Assembly: GCF_000720765.1 (NCBI RefSeq)
Contig: NZ_JODC01000015.1
Coordinates: 248,001 to 312,000 of the forward strand
Direction: 5' to 3'
Length of the DNA: 64,000 nt
Origin: Streptomyces sp. NRRL S-646
GTDB taxonomy: Bacteria; Actinomycetota; Actinomycetes; Streptomycetales; Streptomycetaceae
Part shown: positions 8,269-16,816 of the stretch, piece after piece
Layout of the letters: each line of letters begins with the position of its first letter
Position numbering within the stretch: the stretch's first letter is position 1
The notes under the pieces: generated by a model
The model's database searches: none
What the model saw: the letters and a program-made list of their open reading frames with translations, nothing else
What the model was told of the DNA's origin: nothing
Program-made: the position numbers and the translations under genes

Positions 8269-9504
8269 TCACGTACCGCTGCGCTGCCCCGGCAGGCTCG
8301 CCCGGCTCGTCACATAGGCCTCGCGGCCGTTCTCCGCCGCGGCCGCGGCGGAAAGCGACGGACCCGATCCGACGGCACTCGCCGCAGCGCGACGGCTCTG
8401 CAGCGGAACCGGCCCCTCCGGATGCAGCAGGGGCGCAGGCCCCGGCGCCCCGGCCGTACCCTCCACGTCGGCCGGCTTGTCGCCCTGCGGACGGCGAGCG
8501 CGGTACGCGGCACGGTAGGCGGCAGGAGACGACCCCAGCTGACGGCGGAAGTGGCCGCGCAGGGCCACCGGCGAGCGGAAGCCGCAGCGGCCCGCGACCT
8601 CGTCCACCGAGTAGTCCGACGTCTCGAGCAGGCGCTGCGCCTGCAGCACCCGCTGGGTGATCAGCCACTGCAGCGGGGCGCTGCCGGTGAGCGAGCGGAA
8701 CCGGCGGTCGAAGGTGCGCCGGCTCATGTACGCACGCGCGGCGAGGGTCTCCACGTCGAACTGCTCGTGGAGGTGCTCCAGCGCCCAGGCGACGACCTCC
8801 GCGAGCGGGTCGGCGCCGATCTCCTCCGGTAAAGACCGATCGAGGTAGCGCTCCTGACCGCCCGAGCGGCGCGGCGGTACGACCAGACGCCGGGCCAGTG
8901 CGCCCGCCGCCTCGTTGCCGTGGTCCGTCCGCACGATGTGGAGACAGAGGTCGATTCCGGCCGCCGTACCGGCGGAGGTGAGCACGTCGCCGTCGTCGAC
9001 GAAGAGCTCTCTCGGATCGACGTGCACCGACGGGTAGCGCTTGGCCAGCGTCGGTGCGTACATCCAGTGTGTGGTCGCGGGGCGGCCGTCCAGGAGTCCC
9101 GCCGCCGCCAGTACGAAGGCGCCGGTGCACAGCCCGACTATGCGGGCGCCCTCCTCGTGTGCCCGGCGCAGCGCGTCGAGCGCCTCCTCCGGCGGCGGAG
9201 ACGTGATCGAGCGCCAGGCCGGCACGACGACCGTGCCGGCGCGCGATATCGCCTCCAGGCCATGTGGCGCGGTGAGTTCCAAGCCCCCTGTGGTCCGCAG
9301 CGGGCCTTCCTCGCCGCCGCACACCAGCAGTCGGTAGCGCGGTACGCCGGCGTCCTGGCGGTCGATCCCGAACACCGACAGCGGTATGGAACTCTCGAAG
9401 ATGGGGCCGCCGCTGAACAGCAGCACCGCGACGATCTCCTTGCGGCGTCGCCCGGAAAGCTTCCGGGCCGCGGCTTCCGGCGCGGCAGTGGAGTCGTGGC
9501 TCAT
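8269..9504 (-). CDS. adpA: AraC-family master regulator AdpA, bldA-dependent
   Basis: Pleiotropic transcription factor (411 aa) for morphological differentiation and secondary metabolism. Residues about 20-190 form a DJ-1/PfpI (GATase1-like) dimerisation domain (VAVLLFSGGPIFESSIPLSVFG; GLCTGAFVLAAAGLLDG). Residues about 235-330 hold two AraC HTHs (DVETLAARAYMSRRTFDRRF; VDEVAGRCGFRSPVALRGHF). The tail is low complexity, Ala/Pro/Ser-rich. Codon 225 (8830-8832, minus strand) is TTA, between the two domains, where known adpA genes carry their bldA codon. GAGGGGGG lies upstream of the ATG. The neighbour orn supports the call. Confidence 0.96.
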   Translation of the reverse strand: MSHDSTAAPEAAARKLSGRRRKEIVAVLLFSGGPIFESSIPLSVFGIDRQDAGVPRYRLLVCGGEEGPLRTTGGLELTAPHGLEAISRAGTVVVPAWRSITSPPPEEALDALRRAHEEGARIVGLCTGAFVLAAAGLLDGRPATTHWMYAPTLAKRYPSVHVDPRELFVDDGDVLTSAGTAAGIDLCLHIVRTDHGNEAAGALARRLVVPPRRSGGQERYLDRSLPEEIGADPLAEVVAWALEHLHEQFDVETLAARAYMSRRTFDRRFRSLTGSAPLQWLITQRVLQAQRLLETSDYSVDEVAGRCGFRSPVALRGHFRRQLGSSPAAYRAAYRARRPQGDKPADVEGTAGAPGPAPLLHPEGPVPLQSRRAAASAVGSGPSLSAAAAAENGREAYVTSRASLPGQRSGT

Positions 9505-9882
9505 ACTGCTAAGCCCCCCTCGGTGGTCGCGGCTCCTCGGTTGTGTCGCTCCTGCACGTTTCCCCTCGGTCCTGCACGAGTCCCCCGCCGTAAGACGTCA
9601 AGATCGAATCTACTGTGTCGCGTGGTGCCGGTGTGAGCCAGTTCGGCAACCGGCACATTGTCGACATGGCAACTTGGCGTGAAGCATTCGATCACGAAGC
9701 GTTGCACTCGCGGGCCGTGCAGGGAAGTGCGCCTTGTCGCAGTGGCCAATCCACGTAGGGTGCGCGGGGTCCCCGAGCCCCTTTCTCTGCAGGTGGAACG
9801 GGGGTTGGGGGGTGGTCGGGGCAAGGGATGCGCAGTGTCCGGAAGTTGGCTGAAAAGCGTCGGACGCGTGCGCGGAAACCGG
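9505..9882. other. adpA upstream region, no gene seen
   Basis: 378 bp without a supportable gene, presumably the adpA promoter and control region. One near match to the AdpA site consensus TGGCSNGWWY (TGGCGTGAAG, 9675-9684, last base off) suggests possible autoregulation, but a single degenerate hit is weak evidence. Confidence 0.5.
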
Positions 9883-10215
9883 TCAGCCGACCGGTGTACT
9901 TCCCCCAGTGTGACGCCTGCCTCTGTGAGCACCCGTGCCGCTCCTGTGATGGCGGCCCCGGCGGGACGTGTGATCCTCGCTCGGCGGGCGGGCCGCCACG
10001 CGCTCGGACTGGCGCAGCAGCAGCCGGCACACCGCGGTGACGGCGGCGAGGCCGAGCGCCGTGCCCGCGGCGCCGGCGAGCGAGGTGCCGTACCAGAGAA
10101 GGACCACGGGGACGAGGACGCAGCTGAACGCCGCCCAGCGGACGACATCGGTCACGGTGTCCTGGGGCGGGGCGGTCGCGCGGGGAGTCTCGGGGGTGAG
10201 GTGCGGTCCGGACAT
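9883..10215 (-). CDS. small membrane protein, unknown function
   Basis: 110-aa protein with two adjacent hydrophobic segments (about residues 26-45, VVRWAAFSCVLVPVVLLWYG, and 46-65, SLAGAAGTALGLAAVTAVCR), an acidic/Pro-rich N-terminus and a long basic, His/Arg/Gly-rich C-terminal tail. AGGGAGC lies 6 nt before the ATG. It is divergent from the universal stress protein gene and upstream of adpA in the same direction. I do not recognise a family with a known function; topology suggests a two-pass membrane hairpin with a cytoplasmic tail. Confidence 0.6.
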   Translation of the reverse strand: MSGPHLTPETPRATAPPQDTVTDVVRWAAFSCVLVPVVLLWYGTSLAGAAGTALGLAAVTAVCRLLLRQSERVAARPPSEDHTSRRGRHHRSGTGAHRGRRHTGGSTPVG

Positions 10216-10586
10216 GCGTGCTCCCTGGGGGCCTGGGTCTCGGTGTTCAACGCGTGTTCGACCGGGCGGTCACTGTACGCGGGTCGCCGCCGGCCCCCGG
10301 GGCAAGTGAACCCTGTGCAAACCGCCTGTACAGCGCAGCAACCATTGCGTTACGGGCGCCCCTCGTGCATGCTCCCTGGAACCCCCACGACGGGGGTCCC
10401 CCTGCTCGCGCGAAGCCGAGAGCGGGGGAGCGGGCGGGATCTGGGCTAAGGAGGCGTGCCGCCGTACCCTTGGGGGTATGGGGTTGGGAAGATGATTCCC
10501 GGACACAGCTCCGCCGCACATGCTGCATCCGTCAGCGAGTTCCGCTCGCGGGCCCTCCCATAAAGGATCAAAACGCCGAGACAGCC
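10216..10586. other. divergent intergenic region with palindromic DNA
   Basis: 371 bp between divergent genes. Around 10381-10435 lies GC-rich, partly palindromic sequence of the GGGGGTCCCCC...GGGGGA type, resembling part of the element at 45928-46093. No gene is supported here; the promoters for both flanking genes should lie in it. Confidence 0.45.
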
Positions 10587-11114
10587 ATGGCCGGTCACGA
10601 ATTCTTCGAACCCGCGGACCGCAAGCGCCCCGTCGCCGACCCCACGGCGGCCGAGCCCCAGGCGGCCGAAGAGCCACGCCATTCCTGCGATCCAGCCTTC
10701 AAGCACGGCGTGGTCGTCGGCTTCGACGGCTCCACGTCCAGTGAGCGCGCCCTCGCCTACGCGATCGGCATGGCCCACCGTTCCGGATCGGCCCTGATCA
10801 TCGTGCACGTCGCCAACCGGCTGCCCACCACGGTGTGGGCCGGCTGCGAGCCACCGGTCTTCGTCGACGTGCCGGACCACCGCACCGAGGTGCTGGGGCT
10901 CGAGCTCGCCTGTGCGGACTATCTGGCCGAGGTGCCCTGGATCCTGGTCGAGCGCGGCGGCGACATCTGCCACGAACTCGAAGAGGTGGGGCGGGAGTAC
11001 GAGGCGGACGCGATCGTCGTCGGCTCCACGCACGGCATCGTGGGACGGATTTTCGGCTCCGTCGCGGGGCGGCTCGCCAAGCGGGCGAAGCGGCCCGTCG
11101 TTGTCATTCCGTAA
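10587..11114 (+). CDS. universal stress protein (UspA family)
   Basis: Single-domain Usp protein (175 aa) with an extra N-terminal stretch of about 35 polar residues. Usp core: VVVGFDGSTSSERALAYAIG at the start and the ATP-binding signature near the end, VGSTHGIVGRIFGSVAGRLA followed by RPVVVIP (G-2X-G-9X-G-S/T type), so nucleotide binding is expected. The ATG at 10587 is preferred over far-upstream in-frame starts because the upstream frame translates to low-complexity sequence. Role: general stress/dormancy type, target unknown. Confidence 0.88.
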   Translation: MAGHEFFEPADRKRPVADPTAAEPQAAEEPRHSCDPAFKHGVVVGFDGSTSSERALAYAIGMAHRSGSALIIVHVANRLPTTVWAGCEPPVFVDVPDHRTEVLGLELACADYLAEVPWILVERGGDICHELEEVGREYEADAIVVGSTHGIVGRIFGSVAGRLAKRAKRPVVVIP

Positions 11115-11264
11115 CTCCTCGTTCTCCCAGGTGAGATGCGATCCGGGAACGGTCTCCCTCCTTTGTGCAGCGCGCAAATCTACTCGCGCGTAGAGGTGTT
11201 TGTGCCTTTGTGAAGGGCATATATCGGTCACCGCACAACTGCACATGCATGAAGGGAGCCCGCC

Positions 11265-11831
11265 GTGGACAACGACGTCTCCGCGGGAAGCGGAACCACT
11301 ACCGTGGTCGGCCGACTCGCCCTGGGTATCACCCTGTTGGCGTTCGGACTCGGATACACCGACGTGATCAATGGCGTGTCGGCCGCTGACGCCGTCTCAC
11401 TGGCCCACTACGTAGGCGGCGTTGCGCTCTTCGTCGCCGGACTTCTCGCCTTCCGCGACGGTGACTCCGTCAACGGGACGGCGTACTCGGCGCTCGGCGC
11501 CCTCTGGTTCACCTGGGCCGTGACGGCCGGCAACTCGATGTCCGCCAACGCGACGGGGCTGTTCCTGGCCCTGTTCGCCCTCGTGGCCCTGACGTTGACC
11601 CTCGCGGGCGGGGATCAACTCACGCAGGGTACGTACGGGTTGTTCTTCGTCTCCCTGGCGCTTCTCGCCATCGCGCAGTTCGCGACGAGCGGGTCGATTG
11701 CGAAGGTGGGCGGTTGGTTTGCCGTGGCCGCCGGGGCGGTTGCCTGGTATGCGGCTACTGCGGCGCTGGCTCACTGGCCGACGGTGCTTCCGCGGCGTGC
11801 TGCCGGTCGGGGCGTGACGGCCACCGGCTAG
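11265..11831 (+). CDS. GPR1/FUN34/YaaH-family acetate/succinate transporter
   Basis: Integral membrane protein (188 aa) with six predicted segments. The N-terminal region GRLALGITLLAFGLGYTDVI and VNGTAYSALGALWFTWAV resemble the acetate uptake family (YaaH/SatP type), though this copy is short and lacks a clear NPAPLG motif at the first helix, so substrate is uncertain. GTGGAC start after GAAGGGAGCC. A hairpin follows at 11875-11912. Confidence 0.72.
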   Translation: MDNDVSAGSGTTTVVGRLALGITLLAFGLGYTDVINGVSAADAVSLAHYVGGVALFVAGLLAFRDGDSVNGTAYSALGALWFTWAVTAGNSMSANATGLFLALFALVALTLTLAGGDQLTQGTYGLFFVSLALLAIAQFATSGSIAKVGGWFAVAAGAVAWYAATAALAHWPTVLPRRAAGRGVTATG

Positions 11832-11874
11832 CTGCGCAGGCTGGGGGGTTGGGCGGCTCCCCGGCGCATATGGG

Positions 11875-11912
11875 CGGACCCCCCGTGCTTGGTGGCAGCA
11901 CGTGGGGGTCCG
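11875..11912. terminator. hairpin between convergent genes
   Basis: CGGACCCCCCGTGCT (11875-11889) pairs with AGCACGTGGGGGTCCG (11897-11912), with one mismatch/bulge. It lies between the acetate-transporter-like gene and the glmS stop and could terminate both. Confidence 0.65.
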
Positions 11913-11949
11913 TCATGTTGTTTGGCCTCTGCAGGCCGGTGGGGGTTGC

Positions 11950-11970
11950 TCGCGCAGTTCCCCGCGCCCC
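11950..11970 (-). repeat. dispersed intergenic repeat, copy 1
   Basis: On the minus strand this reads GGGGCGCGGGGAACTGCGCG plus one A, identical over 21 nt to 24484-24504. It sits in the short space behind glmS. This motif type is frequent in Streptomyces intergenic DNA. Confidence 0.7.
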
Positions 11971-11987
11971 AACGGTCGAAGGGGCCG

Positions 11988-13805
11988 CTACTCGACCGTT
12001 ACCGACTTTGCGAGGTTCCTGGGCTTGTCGATGTCCCGCCCGAGGGCCAAGGCCGTGTGGTACGCGAGGAGTTGGAGGGGGATGCCCATCAGGATGGGGT
12101 CCAGTTCGTCCTCGTTCTTCGGGACGACGATCGTCTCGTCGGCCTTCTCCTCGTGCTGGTGGGCCACCGCGAGGATGCGGCCGCTGCGGGCCTTGATCTC
12201 CTCCATGGCGGCGCGGTTCTTCTCCAGGAGGTCGTCGTCGGGGACGATCGCGACCGTGGGGAGGGCCGGCTCGATGAGGGCCAGGGGGCCGTGCTTGAGC
12301 TCGGAGGCCGGGTAGGCCTCGGCGTGGATGTACGAGACCTCCTTGAGCTTGAGGGAGGCCTCGCGGGCGACCGGGTAGCCCCGGACGCGGCCGATGAAGA
12401 GCATCGAGCGGGCGTCGGCGTACTGCTCGGCCAGCTTCTTGATCTCCTCCTCCCGCGCCAGGATCTCGGTGATCTGGGCGGGGAGCTTGCGCAGCCCCTC
12501 GATGATCCGCTTGCCGTCGCGGACCGAGAGGTCGCGGGTGCGGCCCAGGTGCAGGGCGAGCAGGGCGAAGGCGACCGTGGTGTTGGTGAAGCACTTCGTC
12601 GAGACGACGCAGACCTCGGGGCCCGCGTGGACGTAGATGCCCGCGTCCGCCTCGCGGGCGATCGCCGAGCCGACCACGTTCACGATGCCGAAGACCCGCG
12701 CGCCCTTGCGCTTCAGCTCCTGGACGGCCGCGAGGACGTCGTAGGTCTCACCGGACTGGGAGACGGCCACGTAGAGGGTGTCGGGGTCCACGACCGCGTT
12801 GCGGTAGCGGAATTCGGATGCCGGCTCGGCGTCCGCGGGGATGCGGGCCAGCTCCTCGATCATCTGGGCGCCGATCATGCCCGCGTGGTACGAGGTGCCG
12901 CAGCCGAGGATCTTCACCCGGCGGATCTGGCGGGCCTCCCGGGCGTCCAGGTTGAGGCCGCCGAGGTGCACGGTGGAGAAGCGGTCGTCGATGCGGCCGC
13001 GCAGCACGCGGTCCACGGCGTCGGCCTGCTCGTGGACCTCCTTGTGCATGTACGTGTCGTGGCCGCCCATGTCGTACGAGGCGGCCTCCCACTCCACGGT
13101 GGTGGGCTCCGCCGTGGTGCGGGTGCCCTCCGTCGTGTAGGTGCGGAAGTCGTCGGCCTTGAGGGTGGCCATCTCGCCGTCGCCGAGAGTCACTATCTGC
13201 CGCGTGTGGGCGACCAGGGCGGCGATGTCCGAGGCGACGAACATCTCCTTCTCGCCGATGCCGAGGACCACCGGGGAGCCGTTTCGGGCCACCACGATCC
13301 GGTCCGGGAAGTCGGCGTGCATCACGGCGATGCCGTACGTCCCCTCGATGACCCGGAGGGTCTCGCGGACCTTCTCCTCCAGGGACTCGGCCTGGGAGCG
13401 GGCGATGAGGTGGACGAGCACCTCGGTGTCCGTCTCGGAGAGGAACTCGACGCCGTCCGCCTCCAGCTTGCGGCGCAGGTCGGAGGCGTTGTCGATGATG
13501 CCGTTGTGGACGACGGCGACCTTGCCCTCGGCGTCCAGGTGCGGGTGCGCGTTCACGTCGGAGGGGGCGCCGTGGGTGGCCCAGCGGGTGTGGGCGATGC
13601 CGGTCGTGCCCTTGAAGCGGGCCGGGACCTTGGCCTCCAGGTCGCGGACCCGGCCCTTGGCCTTGACCAGCTTCAGGCCGGCCGTCTTGGGGGACGTCAC
13701 GACGATGCCGGCCGAGTCGTAGCCGCGGTATTCGAGCCGCTGCAGGCCCTCCAGCAGGAGGGGGGCCACGTCACGTTTCCCGATGTATCCGACGATTCCG
13801 CACAT
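11988..13805 (-). CDS. glmS: glutamine-fructose-6-phosphate aminotransferase
   Basis: Makes glucosamine-6-phosphate from fructose-6-phosphate and glutamine, the entry to UDP-GlcNAc and cell-wall precursors (605 aa, usual length). N-terminal class II glutaminase begins MCGIVGYIG with nucleophile Cys2. Two SIS domains follow (GCGTSYHAG, VSQSGETYD; then RGYPVAREASLKLKEVSYIH), and the C-terminus KPRNLAKSVTVE is canonical. Only 14 bp separate its ATG from the stop of the upstream 85-aa gene, so they are probably cotranscribed; the weak AGGA near that stop would serve as ribosome site. Confidence 0.97.
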   Translation of the reverse strand: MCGIVGYIGKRDVAPLLLEGLQRLEYRGYDSAGIVVTSPKTAGLKLVKAKGRVRDLEAKVPARFKGTTGIAHTRWATHGAPSDVNAHPHLDAEGKVAVVHNGIIDNASDLRRKLEADGVEFLSETDTEVLVHLIARSQAESLEEKVRETLRVIEGTYGIAVMHADFPDRIVVARNGSPVVLGIGEKEMFVASDIAALVAHTRQIVTLGDGEMATLKADDFRTYTTEGTRTTAEPTTVEWEAASYDMGGHDTYMHKEVHEQADAVDRVLRGRIDDRFSTVHLGGLNLDAREARQIRRVKILGCGTSYHAGMIGAQMIEELARIPADAEPASEFRYRNAVVDPDTLYVAVSQSGETYDVLAAVQELKRKGARVFGIVNVVGSAIAREADAGIYVHAGPEVCVVSTKCFTNTTVAFALLALHLGRTRDLSVRDGKRIIEGLRKLPAQITEILAREEEIKKLAEQYADARSMLFIGRVRGYPVAREASLKLKEVSYIHAEAYPASELKHGPLALIEPALPTVAIVPDDDLLEKNRAAMEEIKARSGRILAVAHQHEEKADETIVVPKNEDELDPILMGIPLQLLAYHTALALGRDIDKPRNLAKSVTVE

Positions 13806-13819
13806 ATATATACGTAGTC

Positions 13820-14077
13820 CTAGCCGTAGACGATGCGGCGCAACTGCCTGAGCGTAAGCTCCGGCGGTGCGACCGCCCGGTATTTCAGGTCCGCCTCGAT
13901 CCGTTCGAAGATCTCCGTGTTCACCAGGCCCTGGGCCTGCAGTTCGCGGTGGCGGCGACGGACGTACTCCACGGTCGTCTCGTCGAAGTAGGCGAGCACG
14001 TCCTGGATCACCCGCAGTGCCTCGCCCCTGCTGAGGGGCGTGGACCGCGTCAGGTGATCAACAAGTTCGTCGTGCAC
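13820..14077 (-). CDS. small conserved-looking helical protein before glmS
   Basis: Start GTG at 14077 (VHDELVDHLTRSTPLSRGEA) gives 85 aa and has AGGA 8 nt upstream; in-frame extension to 14218 translates to unlikely sequence. Mostly helical, charged: RVIQDVLAYFDETTVEYVRR, then a C-terminus ending LRQLRRIVYG. I recognise no characterised domain. It is 14 bp upstream of glmS in the same direction, so a link to amino-sugar metabolism or simply cotranscription is possible. Confidence 0.6.
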   Translation of the reverse strand: MHDELVDHLTRSTPLSRGEALRVIQDVLAYFDETTVEYVRRRHRELQAQGLVNTEIFERIEADLKYRAVAPPELTLRQLRRIVYG

Positions 14078-14119
14078 CCGGTAGATCCTGAGGTACCGGA
14101 GGCCGTTTCGCAAGAATCC

Positions 14120-14135
14120 TGCCCGATATCGGGCA
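14120..14135. promoter_or_regulatory. 16-bp perfect palindrome in divergent promoter region
   Basis: TGCCCGATATCGGGCA lies between the 85-aa gene (start 14077) and the phosphatase (start 14239), a fitting place for a dimeric regulator site. The regulator is not known. Confidence 0.5.
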
Positions 14136-14238
14136 AGGGGCCTGTTGCGGCTCTTTGGTGTTCTTATGAACCTCTGTTTGCAGACTGTCCATCCTGAGTC
14201 TTGTGCCCCGTCGTTCATGTGGACGAGTTTCAGACGTC

Positions 14239-15819
14239 ATGGACATACCTCGTATGGGAGTACCGGAGCAGCTGGCCGAGCGCATGAGCATGGCCGAGCA
14301 GCACGAGTACCTGCGCGCGAGATTCTCGCGCCGCAACCTGATGAGAGGCGGTGCCGTGACGATCGGCGCCGTCACCGGTGGCGCGTTCGTGCCGGGTGCC
14401 GTGGCTCAGGCCGCCGTTCCCACGCAGCGCACCGCCCCCGCCACCGAGACGGTCGACGGCTCGCTCGTCGCCCCGTTCGGCCGCCACCTCGCCTACGGCA
14501 GCGACGCCAGTACCGAGATGACCGTCTCCTGGCAGGTGCCGGTCGCGGTGAAGAAGCCCTTCATCCGCATCGGCGCCCACCCCTGGGACCTCTCCCGCAA
14601 GATCGAGGCCGAGGTCCGCAGCCTCTACACCCCGGCCGGCGTCGGCGCCAGCGGCGACCACACGCAGTACTACCTCCACGCCAAGCTCACCCACCTGCGC
14701 CCGGGCAGGACGTACTACTACGGCGTCGGCCACCAGGGCTTCGACCCGGCCGAGCCGCACCTCGTCGGCACCCTGGGCACCTTCACCACCGCGCCCTCGC
14801 ACAAGAAGCCGTTCACCTTCACGGCCTTCGGCGACCAGGGCGTCAGCTACCACGGTCTGGCCAACGACAGCCTGATCCTCGGCCAGAACCCGTCCTTCCA
14901 CCTGCACGCGGGCGACATCGCCTACGCCGACCCGGCCGGCGCGGGCAAGACCGCCGACACCGGCTTCGACTCGCGGGTGTGGGACCAGTTCCTGTACCAG
15001 ACCGAGTCGGTCGCCAAGTCCGTGCCGTGGATGGTGAGTTACGGCAACCACGACATGGAGGCCTGGTACTCGCCCAACGGCTACGGCGGCGAGGAGGCCC
15101 GCTTCACGCTCCCCGACAACGGGCCGGACAAGGCGAACCTGCCGGGCGTCTACTCCTTCGTCCACGGCAACACGGCGATCATCTCGCTCGACCCGAACGA
15201 CGTGTCGTACGAGATTCCCGCCAACCTCGGTATCTCCGGCGGCACCCAGACCAAGTGGTTCGAGGCGCAGCTGAAGAAGTACCGGGCGTCGAAGGACATC
15301 GACTTCATCGTCGTGTTCTTCCACCACTGCGCCTACTGCACCTCCACCGCGCACGCCTCGGAGGGGGGCGTGCGCCAGGAGTGGGTACCGCTGTTCGAGA
15401 AGTACACGGTGGACCTGGTCATCAACGGCCACAACCACCAGTACGAGCGCACCGACGTCATCAAGGGCGACAAGGTCGTCAAGAAGCTGCCGATCGGTGA
15501 GACCGCGTACCCCGAGACCGAGGGTGTCGTCTACGTGACGGCGGGCGCCGCGGGCCGCAGCCTGTACGCGTTCACCGCGCCGGACTCCTACGAGGGGCAC
15601 GAGCACGAGGTCGACTCCGTCGCCTCGTTCATCAACACCAAGGACGGCAAGGTCAACGAGACCGTCGCCTGGTCCCGGGTGCGCTACCTCAACTACTCCT
15701 TCCTGCGCGTGGACGTCGAGCCCGCGTCGAAGGGCCACTACGCCAAGCTGAAGGTGTCGGGCATCGCCGAGACCGGTGACCGCATCGACCACTTCACGGT
15801 GGCACGCAAGGCCAAGTAG
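14239..15819 (+). CDS. Tat-exported purple-acid-type metallophosphoesterase
   Basis: Secreted phosphatase (about 526 aa). Twin-arginine signal SRRNLMRGGAVTIGAVTGGA around residues 35-55, preceded by a long n-region. An N-terminal fibronectin-III-like purple-acid-phosphatase domain (GRHLAYGSDASTEMTVSWQV) is followed by a calcineurin-like domain with all metal motifs: FGDQG, GDIAYAD, YGNHDME, FFHHCAY and INGHNHQYER. It probably releases phosphate from organic esters outside the cell. ATG 14239 (MDIPRMGVPEQ) is preferred; an earlier in-frame start at 14203 is possible. I saw no clear PHO box upstream. Confidence 0.9.
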   Translation: MDIPRMGVPEQLAERMSMAEQHEYLRARFSRRNLMRGGAVTIGAVTGGAFVPGAVAQAAVPTQRTAPATETVDGSLVAPFGRHLAYGSDASTEMTVSWQVPVAVKKPFIRIGAHPWDLSRKIEAEVRSLYTPAGVGASGDHTQYYLHAKLTHLRPGRTYYYGVGHQGFDPAEPHLVGTLGTFTTAPSHKKPFTFTAFGDQGVSYHGLANDSLILGQNPSFHLHAGDIAYADPAGAGKTADTGFDSRVWDQFLYQTESVAKSVPWMVSYGNHDMEAWYSPNGYGGEEARFTLPDNGPDKANLPGVYSFVHGNTAIISLDPNDVSYEIPANLGISGGTQTKWFEAQLKKYRASKDIDFIVVFFHHCAYCTSTAHASEGGVRQEWVPLFEKYTVDLVINGHNHQYERTDVIKGDKVVKKLPIGETAYPETEGVVYVTAGAAGRSLYAFTAPDSYEGHEHEVDSVASFINTKDGKVNETVAWSRVRYLNYSFLRVDVEPASKGHYAKLKVSGIAETGDRIDHFTVARKAK

Positions 15820-15861
15820 CCCTGCCCGTGCGCCCGGAAGGCAGGGCGTACGTCTCACCCG

Positions 15862-15895
15862 CAGGCGGTCCTCACATTCTCTTGAGGACCGCCTG
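15862..15895. terminator. bidirectional hairpin over DUF4429 gene end
   Basis: Arms 15862-15874 and 15883-15895 form a perfect 13-bp stem with an 8-nt loop. The stop codon of the DUF4429 gene lies in one arm, and the phosphatase gene converges from the other side. Confidence 0.75.
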
Positions 15896-16756
15896 TTTGG
15901 CCATCGTGAACTCCTCGTCCGTCAGGACGCCCGTGCGGTGCAGCTCGCCGAGTTCGCGCAGCCGTCGCAGCAATGCGTCGTGGTCGTCCTCGTGTCGGCC
16001 TGCGGGCGCCAGTTGCTTCGGGGGTTCCTGCGGCGGTACGTCCAGTACGGCCGCCGCCGCGGGGTGCGGCAGCCGGGCCTGCACGGCCGCCGCGACCAGC
16101 GCCATCAGCGGGTCCTTCTTGAAGCCCCACAGCTCCACGGAGTTGGGGTCGTACTTGGGCGGCGCCTTGGTGGCCGCGCCCCGCACGGTGAAGCGCAGAT
16201 ACCCGTTCTCCAGACCGGCCGCGGGCTGCCACTCCACGGCGACGACATCGGTGACGGCCAGGGTGCGGGCGCCCGCGGCGGCCTTGGCGTCCTCCGTCTT
16301 CCAGTTCCACTCCAGGCGGATCTGCTCACCGTCGAAGCTCGCGGTGCCGTCCCCGGCGGAGACGGAGAGCGGGACGGACGGGCCGGGGAGCAGGTATTCG
16401 TCCACCGGGTCGGACGGGACCTCGTCGAGCAGCAGGGCGTTGCGTACCTCGTCCGTGAAGTACTCCGCGACGCCGTACCGGTCCGACTCGACGAGCAGCT
16501 GATAGGGGTCGTTCGGCTCGATGAGCCGTCCCCCGGAGGCGTGCAGCAGCGGGTCGGCGCCGTCGCGCAGCCGCAGCCTCAGCCGCCCCGACTTCTTGCC
16601 CTGCTCGAAGGAGATCCCCGCCAACGCACCCAAAGGGACGACGAGTTCACCCAGTGTCCGGCGGAGCAGGCTGACGTTCCTGTCCCGCCCGGGCGTCAGC
16701 CGAAGGGCATCGCCGTCGAAGACCCACGTGCCGTCCCTCTGGATGATTTCCGCCAT
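15872..16756 (-). CDS. DUF4429 protein with C-terminal SHOCT domain
   Basis: 294-aa cytoplasmic protein. Two DUF4429-type segments (starting MAEIIQRDGTWVFDGDALRL, and again near residue 122, PLSVSAGDGTASFDGEQIRL) are PH-like beta-rich domains. A Pro/Ala-rich linker leads to a short SHOCT module at the C-terminus (LRRLRELGELHRTGVLTDEEF). SHOCT modules are short oligomerisation-type tails. The function is unknown. It is divergent from the hexosaminidase gene and its start is only 60 bp from that gene's start, so the two share a promoter region. Confidence 0.85.
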   Translation of the reverse strand: MAEIIQRDGTWVFDGDALRLTPGRDRNVSLLRRTLGELVVPLGALAGISFEQGKKSGRLRLRLRDGADPLLHASGGRLIEPNDPYQLLVESDRYGVAEYFTDEVRNALLLDEVPSDPVDEYLLPGPSVPLSVSAGDGTASFDGEQIRLEWNWKTEDAKAAAGARTLAVTDVVAVEWQPAAGLENGYLRFTVRGAATKAPPKYDPNSVELWGFKKDPLMALVAAAVQARLPHPAAAAVLDVPPQEPPKQLAPAGRHEDDHDALLRRLRELGELHRTGVLTDEEFTMAKQAVLKRM

Positions 16757-16786
16757 GGGGGGATTGTTTCACCGGATCTGCGAGAG

Positions 16787-16802
16787 AGTGGTCTCTACCA
16801 AT
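16787..16802. promoter_or_regulatory. probable DasR (dre) operator
   Basis: AGTGGTCTCTACCAAT matches 13 of 16 positions of the DasR consensus ASTGGTCTAGACCAST and lies 14 bp upstream of the hexosaminidase GTG start. DasR is the GntR-type GlcNAc-responsive regulator that controls chitin and amino-sugar genes in Streptomyces. Confidence 0.7.
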
Positions 16803-16816
16803 CGGAGGGAGCGCAT

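Noticed and set aside
9675..9684. AdpA autoregulatory site
   Set aside because: Only one hit with a mismatch to a degenerate consensus; not enough for a feature.
14140..14238. PHO box upstream of the secreted phosphatase
   Set aside because: GTTCTTATGAAC is a palindrome but there are no GTTCACC-type direct repeats.
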